A program made the translations under genes and the position numbers. Below, piece after piece: positions 6,698 to 14,363 of a stretch of DNA of 14,363 nucleotides. Every line of letters starts with the position of its first letter. Position 1 is the first letter of the stretch. Origin of the DNA: Bacillota bacterium (GTDB lineage Bacteria > Bacillota > Clostridia > Christensenellales > CAG-138); contig JAEWMV010000129.1 in assembly GCA_023393045.1 (NCBI GenBank), forward strand, positions 1 through 14,363, given 5' to 3'. The notes beneath the pieces were generated by a model. It ran no database searches and was not told the origin of the DNA. It worked only from the letters and a program-made list of their open reading frames with translations.

Positions 6698-7458
6698 CAG
6701 ATTTTCCCTCCGAGATAGTAATAGATGATCACGAGCGACTCGCGCATGTAGTCGTTGGGCGTGATGTAGGCGACGCCCCGCGCGCCGATGCCGTTGGCGT
6801 CAAGCCCCAGAGAGCGCGCCACCTTCTCCGCGCGAAGGACGTGGAAGCGCGTGGTCACAAAAAGCACCTTCGCGCCCGCGCCGAGCTCCTCCTCTATGAT
6901 GCGCTTGGAGTTGAGGAAGTTGGTGTACGTGCTGTCCGACTCCCCCTCCATGCGGATGCGGCCCTCGTCAAGCCCATGTGCCACGAGGTAGCGGCGCATG
7001 GCCTCCGCCTCTGTGATGTCCTCCCCCTGCCCCTGCCCGCCGGAAACGACGACGAGCGTGCCGGGGTTGGCATTTGCGTAATCGAGCGCCACATCCAGCC
7101 GCCGCGCAAGCGTGAGGGAGACCCGCTCCCCGCGCACGCCGCAGCCGAGCACGATGATCGCATCCGCGCCGGGGTCGGGTTCGATATGGCCTTCCCGGTA
7201 AATCATGGGCACCATGATGAGGAGGATGAGCGCGTAGCCCGCGTAGCCCGCAATCAGCAGCCATTTGACAAACGCGCCGAAACCCGTGTGGAAGAATTTT
7301 GTAGCAGCGGGAAAGAACAGGCCGATGAGCAAAAGCGGCGTACCGAGAAGCGCGGGCAGCAGCGTGCCCGCGTTGGGGTTGGAGTACATGGAAACGGCCG
7401 CCGTGTCCAGCACGCCCAGCGCGCCCAGTATGACGAAGAGGACGCGAAGCGCGCTCAT
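6697..7458 (-). CDS. YdcF/SanA/ElyC-family membrane protein (DUF218)
   Basis: A 253-residue protein with about three N-terminal membrane segments (roughly 4-24, 32-50 and 63-86) followed by a DUF218 domain from about residue 98. Domain marks are ADAIIVLGCGV, VVVSGGQGQGED, the ES-ST-TN-N stretch ESDSTYTNFLNSK, and VTTRFHVLRA. Members such as ElyC and SanA are linked to envelope maintenance and vancomycin sensitivity in E. coli, and the domain is thought to bind a nucleotide or polyprenyl-type substrate; the substrate here is unknown. The start overlaps the eamA stop as ATGA, with GGGGAGGG upstream, so the genes are translationally coupled. The stop overlaps the DUF2087 start. Confidence 0.9.
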   Translation of the reverse strand: MSALRVLFVILGALGVLDTAAVSMYSNPNAGTLLPALLGTPLLLIGLFFPAATKFFHTGFGAFVKWLLIAGYAGYALILLIMVPMIYREGHIEPDPGADAIIVLGCGVRGERVSLTLARRLDVALDYANANPGTLVVVSGGQGQGEDITEAEAMRRYLVAHGLDEGRIRMEGESDSTYTNFLNSKRIIEEELGAGAKVLFVTTRFHVLRAEKVARSLGLDANGIGARGVAYITPNDYMRESLVIIYYYLGGKI

Positions 7459-8399
7459 GGGCTGCCCTCCCCGAGGGACGCGCCTTCCCCGAGCGCCTTC
7501 ACGCGCTTGATTGTGTAATTTGCGATATATACGCCCGCGAGCACCAGCGCGGTGCCGACGCCCTGTATGAAGGAAAACTTTTCATGCAGCAGCACCCCCG
7601 CCAGCACCGCGACGACGGTGGTGATCCCCGCAAACGAGGTGCAGCGCGCCGCGCCGATGGCGCCGACGGCGTAGTTGGCCATGAGGAAGGCCAGCACCTG
7701 ACAGCCCACGGAGAGGTACAATACCGCCGTGAGGAAGCTCGTATCCCGAAAGGGGGCCGTAAGATAAGCCGTCATCGTGCCGTTGACGCCGTTTTCAACC
7801 AGCGCCATGCCCGTGAAGATCACCGCGCCCAAGACGGCCATGACGAAGGTTTTTTCCGTGCTCGTATACTCCGCCGCCTTGCGCTGGAAGACGACGGAAA
7901 GCGCGTCGCTCGACATGGCGAGGATAATCATGAGATAGCCCAGAACGTTGAGCGAGGCGTCCAGCCCTTTGGCAAGCACCATCGTCAGCACGCCCGCCAC
8001 GGACACCACGATGCCCGCGACCTGCGGCCTGGTGGGCTTTTCCTTGATGATGAGGCTGCAGAATATGATTGTGACGATGGGAAGAAACGTCACCAGCGAG
8101 CCGCTCTCCGAGGCGGTGGTGAGCTTGACGCCAAACGTTTCCCCAATAAAATAAAGTCCAGGCTGGAAGACGGCGATGAGCAGCAGCGGCCCTATGCTTT
8201 TGCTGCGAAGATCGATTTTCATCACGCCCGTGAGCACGCAAATGCCCATCGCCGCGAGGGCGAAGAGAAAACGCCAGGAGAGCAGCGTGAACGCGCTGTA
8301 TGTATTGACAGTCTCCTTGGTGAAAAGGAAGCTCAGGGCAAATAATACGTGCGAGAATATCCCGCACAGCACGCCCATTATTTCGGTTCGGTTTTTCAT
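7455..8399 (-). CDS. EamA-family (DMT superfamily) transporter
   Basis: A 314-residue integral membrane protein with about ten hydrophobic segments forming two EamA halves (roughly 8-140 and 155-295), typical of drug/metabolite transporters that export amino acids or other small metabolites. Substrate cannot be read from sequence. Family marks include FALSFLFTKE and SWRFLFALAA in the first half, and the ATYAVG-like ANYAVGAIGAARCTSF and LHEKFSFIQGVGTALVLAGVY in the second. The ATG at 8399 is chosen because the family N terminus follows it; the frame stays open upstream to 8477 but that sequence overlaps the promoter. There is no Shine-Dalgarno sequence before the ATG, while a TGCTATACT extended -10 lies six bases upstream, so the mRNA may be leaderless. 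First gene of an operon with ydcF-like and DUF2087 genes. Confidence 0.92.
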   Translation of the reverse strand: MKNRTEIMGVLCGIFSHVLFALSFLFTKETVNTYSAFTLLSWRFLFALAAMGICVLTGVMKIDLRSKSIGPLLLIAVFQPGLYFIGETFGVKLTTASESGSLVTFLPIVTIIFCSLIIKEKPTRPQVAGIVVSVAGVLTMVLAKGLDASLNVLGYLMIILAMSSDALSVVFQRKAAEYTSTEKTFVMAVLGAVIFTGMALVENGVNGTMTAYLTAPFRDTSFLTAVLYLSVGCQVLAFLMANYAVGAIGAARCTSFAGITTVVAVLAGVLLHEKFSFIQGVGTALVLAGVYIANYTIKRVKALGEGASLGEGSP

Positions 8400-8405
8400 A
8401 TGGCC

Positions 8406-8414
8406 AGTATAGCA
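8406..8414 (-). promoter_or_regulatory. Extended -10 promoter of the eamA operon
   Basis: On the minus strand TGC-TATACT (8414-8406) fits an extended -10 element. Only six bases separate it from the ATG at 8399, which puts the start of transcription at or next to the A of the start codon. No good -35 sits 16-18 bases upstream. A consensus TTGACA occurs farther up (8456-8451), but the box at proper spacing from it (TACACC) is poor. Confidence 0.5.
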
Positions 8415-8471
8415 CATTGTGAAGAACAGGTGTAGATGGATTGTTAATTTTGTCAACAAGCGCGCGCGCGG

Positions 8472-8501
8472 TTGCAATCGCCTGCCCGCTCATGCTAAAA
8501 T
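8472..8501 (+). promoter_or_regulatory. Probable promoter of secA-prfB
   Basis: TTGCAA (8472-8477) and TAAAAT (8496-8501) are 18 bases apart, and TGC directly precedes the -10 as an extended element. Transcription would start near 8508, giving a leader of about 28 bases that holds AAGAAGGGA before the secA ATG. An 11-base alternating GC tract lies just upstream (8460-8470). Confidence 0.55.
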
Positions 8502-8535
8502 CATGCTGTTGTATTATGGAAAGAAGGGAATTCGA

Positions 8536-11268
<2,733 letters not shown>

Positions 11269-11329
11269 CGGCGATGTATAAGCGATGAGCAAACACAACG
11301 AATCTAGTTATAGAAGGAAGTGATCAAGA

Positions 11330-12431
11330 GTGATACAGCTGGAGGAAATCAGGCAGAAGCTTGCCGAAACCGCGCAAACGCTCAAAGAGGCAGGTGGGTC
11401 CCTTTAACCTCGCCGAATTGGCCGAGGAAAAGGAAAAGCTAGAGGCCGATATGGCGCGGCCCGACTTCTGGAACGATGTGGAAAACGCCAACAAGGTCAA
11501 CCAGCGCATGAAGAGCATCAGCGGCAAGCTTGAGAAATACCGCAAGCTTACCGCGCGCGCTGAGGACCTTGAGGTATTGATGGACATGGCCGACGAGGCG
11601 GAGGATGAAAGTCTTTTGCCCGAAATCGAGGAGGAATACGATTCCCTCGAGGCCGCCGTACAGGCATTGAAGCTTGAAACGCTTCTCAAAGGCCCCTACG
11701 ACGCGTGCGACGCCATACTTTCCCTGCACGCGGGCGCGGGCGGCACGGAGGCGCAGGACTGGGTTTCTATCCTCTATCGCATGTACACGCGCTACTGCGA
11801 GCGGCGCGGGTATGAGGTGCGCGAGCTGGATTTGCTCGACGGGGACGAGGCCGGCATCAAGAGCGTGACCTTCGAGGTCGCTGGCGACAACGCCTACGGT
11901 TACCTTAAAGCCGAAAAGGGCGTGCACAGGCTGGTTCGCATCTCCCCCTTCGACTCGGCGGGAAGAAGGCACACGTCATTTGCTTCCCTCGACGTAACGC
12001 CCATATTCGACGACGAGTCGAACGACGTGAAAATCGACCCGGACGACCTGCGCGTCGACACCTACCGAAGCGGCGGCGCGGGCGGGCAGAACGTCAACAA
12101 GGTCAGCTCCGCCATACGCATCACGCACATCCCCACGGGCATCGTGGTGCAGTGCCAGAACGAGCGCAGCCAGCTCCAGAATAAGGAGATGGCCATGCGC
12201 ATACTCCGCGGCAAGCTCGTGGAACTCGCCGAGCGCGAGCGCATGGATCAGATGGCCGAAATCAAGGGCGAAATGAAGAAGATCGAGTGGGGCAGCCAGA
12301 TACGCTCCTATGTGTTCCAGCCCTACACGCTCGTTAAGGACCACCGCACGGGCGTGGAGGACGGCAACATTCAAGCCGTCATGGACGGCGACATCGAGCC
12401 GTTTATCGACGCGTTTTTGGCAAAAAGTTAA
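11330..12431 (+). CDS. prfB: Peptide chain release factor 2, made by +1 programmed frameshift
   Basis: RF2 ends translation at UGA and UAA codons. The gene is in two frames. The first part starts at GTG 11330, with AAGGAAG nine bases upstream, and codes 25 residues (IQLEEIRQKLAETAQTLKEA then GGSL) to an in-frame TAA at 11405-11407. A +1 slip on CTT lets the ribosome read AAC (11406-11408) and continue NLAELAEEKEK to the stop at 12431, giving 366 residues against 365 in E. coli. The stop-codon recognition motif SPF falls at 205-207 and the catalytic GGQ at 251-253, as in E. coli. An ATG at 11361 in the second frame is a less likely start, since it would lose the conserved first part. The zero-frame stop is TAA instead of the usual TGA. 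It probably shares a transcript with secA and has its own terminator. Confidence 0.96.
11391..11408 (+). promoter_or_regulatory. RF2 autoregulatory +1 frameshift cassette with a UAA stop
   Basis: The site reads CAGGTGGG, then TCC, then CTT TAA C. AGGTG can pair with the 16S rRNA 3' end as an internal Shine-Dalgarno; TCC separates GGTGGG from the slippery CTT, as TAT does after AGGGGG in E. coli prfB. The zero-frame peptide ends GGSL, close to RGSL/RGYL in other RF2 leaders. The stop is TAA (11405-11407) rather than TGA. Confidence 0.9.
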
Positions 12432-12444
12432 GCTGTCATACAGC

Positions 12445-12474
12445 AAAGGAGCGGGTTTTCGCCCGCTCCTTTTT
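12445..12474 (+). terminator. Intrinsic terminator of secA-prfB
   Basis: AAAGGAGCGGG (12445-12455) pairs with CCCGCTCCTTT (12462-12472) around a TTTTCG loop and runs on into more T's, 13 bases after the prfB stop. A short GCTGT/ACAGC inverted repeat (12432-12444) precedes it. It also separates prfB from the convergent citXG gene. Confidence 0.9.
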
Positions 12475-12485
12475 CTACATCTGAT

Positions 12486-13796
12486 TTACAGTTCAATATC
12501 GTCCGAAAGCCTCAGCATCAGCAGCGCAAGGGAAAGCACGTCCGCGCAGCCGCCGGGGCTCAGGTTCTTTTCTATGAAAGCATCGTCCATCTCGCGCAGC
12601 GCGTCGAAGCGTTCCTCCACGGGCAGCGCGTTGATGCGCGCCGCGCCCTTTTGCGCGAAAGCGAGCCCATCCTCCCCGCCGCGATGAATGAGGTTGGTGT
12701 CGCCGAGCTTTTCCATGACGACGGGCAGCGTCAGCGCGGCCGCATCCTCGGAGTGATACCCGCGTTTCATGAAGCCTTCGAGCGCGGCCAGCGCTTCCCG
12801 CGCCGTGGGAAAACCCTGCGCCGCCTCGCCCCGCGCGCCCAAAGCCCCGGTTTTTACAAATGCGCGCTCCCCATTGGTAACGGGCGCGGCCGCGGCCTGC
12901 GCGAGGGCGGATTCCATATCGAAGGAGGCGAGGCGCATGACCTCGTCGAGTGCGGGCCGCTCCGTTTTTAAGTAAATTCCCGCGCCCGCGAGCAGCAGGC
13001 CCATGGAAAAAATGGCGCCCTTATGCGCGTTCGCGCCGCAGGTGGCCTCGAGCATGGCGCGCTCCGCGATGATTCCTTCCTCGCGCAGCTTCCCCATCAG
13101 CTCCCGCGCCGAAGCATCGGGCGAAGCGAGGGCGATGGCGGCCATCCTCTCAAAATAAGGACGAATCGCCTCCGCGCTCGCATAAAAGCTTTGGATATCC
13201 ATATCCTTATGCGCGCCGGAATTGTTCCGGTCGACAAGGCCGGGCTTGGGCGTGGCGTTGACCTCCGCGATGAGCGCGTCGCAGGCAAGGGACGCGAGTT
13301 TCTTCGCCGCAAAAGCGCATAAAAGCGCGTCCGTCCTTTCATAAAGCACGTCCAGCCCGTGCGCGCGGCTCCTCGCGCAGGCGGTAACGGGCGCACCGCA
13401 GACGATGCAGCGACGCTCCTCCCCGCGCGAGAGTTTCTCGCCCGTCACATCGATCACGTCGATGTCGTAGAGGCGCGCGACGGCGGCGCTCTCCTCCGTT
13501 TCCACGGCGGCCTTCTTTATCGCACAAGCGTCGAGGTCAAAAACAAAAAACGCCTCGCAGCCCGTAAACTCGCACGAAACCATGCGCTCCAAGGGCGCGG
13601 GGAGCTTCGCTTCAAAGCGCCTTATCCCCTCGCGGAAGGCGAATTCAATCAGCGGGGTGCGTTTGACTTCCCCCGGTATGTTCATGGTGAAGCAGGCTAC
13701 GGGGAGGCCGTGGCGCGCGATCAAATCGCGCTGAATGAAAGCCCTGCGCTCCCGGCAGGCGAGCATATCCTCAAGAGAGATTTTTGAGATACTCAT
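12486..13796 (-). CDS. citXG: CitX-CitG fusion: apo-citrate lyase prosthetic-group transferase and triphosphoribosyl-dephospho-CoA synthase
   Basis: A 436-residue fusion that makes and attaches the prosthetic group of the citrate lyase acyl-carrier protein. Residues about 1-160 are CitX: SLEDMLACRERRAFIQ, FTMNIPGEVK, RLYDIDVID (109-117) and RRCIVC...C...H (C130, C133, C140, H146), matching the E. coli RRCLLC region. From about 165 on it is CitG, which joins ATP and dephospho-CoA: PKPGLVDRNNSGAHKDMD (183-200), GANAHKGAIFSMG (254-266) and DTNLIHRGG (366-374). Fused CitXG is known, for example in Haemophilus. The ATG at 13796 is chosen because the CitX family begins there; no clear ribosome binding site is seen, and a second ATG at 13766 has GAGG only two bases before it. 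The gene overlaps the citC end by 26 bases, so coupling is likely. Lyase genes citDEF are not in view. Confidence 0.94.
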   Translation of the reverse strand: MSISKISLEDMLACRERRAFIQRDLIARHGLPVACFTMNIPGEVKRTPLIEFAFREGIRRFEAKLPAPLERMVSCEFTGCEAFFVFDLDACAIKKAAVETEESAAVARLYDIDVIDVTGEKLSRGEERRCIVCGAPVTACARSRAHGLDVLYERTDALLCAFAAKKLASLACDALIAEVNATPKPGLVDRNNSGAHKDMDIQSFYASAEAIRPYFERMAAIALASPDASARELMGKLREEGIIAERAMLEATCGANAHKGAIFSMGLLLAGAGIYLKTERPALDEVMRLASFDMESALAQAAAAPVTNGERAFVKTGALGARGEAAQGFPTAREALAALEGFMKRGYHSEDAAALTLPVVMEKLGDTNLIHRGGEDGLAFAQKGAARINALPVEERFDALREMDDAFIEKNLSPGGCADVLSLALLMLRLSDDIEL

Positions 13797-14363
13797 ACGT
13801 CGTTTGTGGAACGAGCTTTTGCAGCGAGGCAAAATTCCCCGCCGCGAGATACCTTCTCACCGCGCTCGCGGAAATATCGTCCTTGCGCGGTATTTCAACG
13901 AGCTCTATGCCAAGGGCAGGCAAAAGCTCCTTCATCTTTTCATTGTAGGCGCGCGTCACGGGGCAAAACGGCTCCGTGCCCACATAGCGTTTGGTGATGC
14001 CAAGCCCCGGCGCGATGACGGCGCCGAACACCGCGATGTCCATTTCCGTGCGCACACCCTCCGCCTTTACGCGGTCCTTGATGAAATACGCCGGGAACGT
14101 GGCGCGCGAGACCAGATAATCCTCGCTGCGGGCGATGAAAAGGTTTTTGATGTCCGCCGTGCCTTTTTTCACGAGCTCGTAGCGGTCCTTCGCAGGGAAA
14201 TGCGCCGCGTCCTCGCTCACGACGAACACATAGAGAAAATCGCACGCCTTTGCCGCCGTTTCAAGCAAATACCTGTGGCCAAGGGTAAACGGGTCGCAGT
14301 TGACCACGCACGCGCCCTTTACGCCCTCCGCTTTGGGGAGCGATGCGATGAAGCGGGCGATGC
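13771..14363 (-). CDS. citC: [Citrate (pro-3S)-lyase] ligase (5' end beyond the window)
   Basis: Acetylates the CitG-made thiol group on the citrate lyase acyl-carrier protein, using acetate and ATP, and so switches the lyase on. About 196 residues of the nucleotidyltransferase part are visible. The adenylyl-binding motif is DPFTLGHRYL, preceded by GACVVNC where most CitC proteins have an IVMNANPFTLGH-type sequence, and a second motif ISASAVRRYL corresponds to the ISxSxVR element. The frame is open to the window edge (IARFIASLPKAEGVKGACVV precedes the motif), so the GTG at 14307 is not the start; an N-terminal acetyltransferase-like domain is expected outside. The stop lies inside the start of citXG. 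Together the two genes form the maturation part of a citrate fermentation locus. Confidence 0.93.
   Translation of the reverse strand, partial: IARFIASLPKAEGVKGACVVNCDPFTLGHRYLLETAAKACDFLYVFVVSEDAAHFPAKDRYELVKKGTADIKNLFIARSEDYLVSRATFPAYFIKDRVKAEGVRTEMDIAVFGAVIAPGLGITKRYVGTEPFCPVTRAYNEKMKELLPALGIELVEIPRKDDISASAVRRYLAAGNFASLQKLVPQTTYEYLKNLS

Noticed and set aside
11361..12431. prfB read as a single frame starting at ATG 11361
   Set aside because: Its first residues (MPKPRKRSKRQVG) do not look like RF2, whereas the zero frame from GTG 11330 does, and the frameshift cassette is intact.
14305..14307. GTG at 14307 as the start of citC
   Set aside because: The frame continues open to the window edge with sequence that fits the family directly before the nucleotide-binding motif.

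Overview
The window reads as a chromosomal segment of an anaerobic, GC-rich Clostridia-type Firmicute, possibly a gut Christensenellales/Oscillospirales relative; that placement is an inference. It rests on a Se-dependent-type xanthine dehydrogenase, AGGAGG-type ribosome binding sites, the secA-prfB gene order, an arginine deiminase and citrate-lyase maturation genes. No rRNA, tRNA, CRISPR array, transposase or phage gene is visible.

Layout: (1) 1-1841 (+): the 3' part of a molybdopterin xanthine dehydrogenase followed by deoC, a nucleoside/purine salvage or catabolism pair. (2) 1814-1941: a cluster of palindromes, including a perfect hairpin over the deoC stop codon and a ~95-bp inverted repeat built on degenerate heptamers, filling the convergent gap to the next gene. 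(3) 1939-3153 (-): a stand-alone arginine deiminase with a good sigma-A promoter and an ARG-box-like site. (4) 3398-5402 (+): serC-serA, two of the three serine biosynthesis steps, with its own promoter and a strong bidirectional terminator. (5) 5501-6283 (-): an AT-rich gene for a two-TM, TPR-containing membrane protein, compositionally unlike its surroundings. (6) 6401-8399 (-): a tightly overlapping EamA transporter - YdcF-like - DUF2087 operon whose first gene may be leaderless. (7) 8536-12431 (+): secA and prfB. prfB needs a +1 programmed frameshift, and the in-frame stop at the shift site is UAA rather than the usual UGA. (8) 12486-14363 (-): a citX-citG fusion overlapping the end of citC (partial), which together activate the citrate lyase acyl-carrier protein.

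Most of the window is ordinary metabolism and housekeeping. The best candidates for something unusual are the UAA-type RF2 frameshift cassette, the palindromic element at the deoC/arcA junction, the apparently SD-less, leaderless EamA start and the AT-rich TPR gene. I did not find a convincing new multi-gene system.
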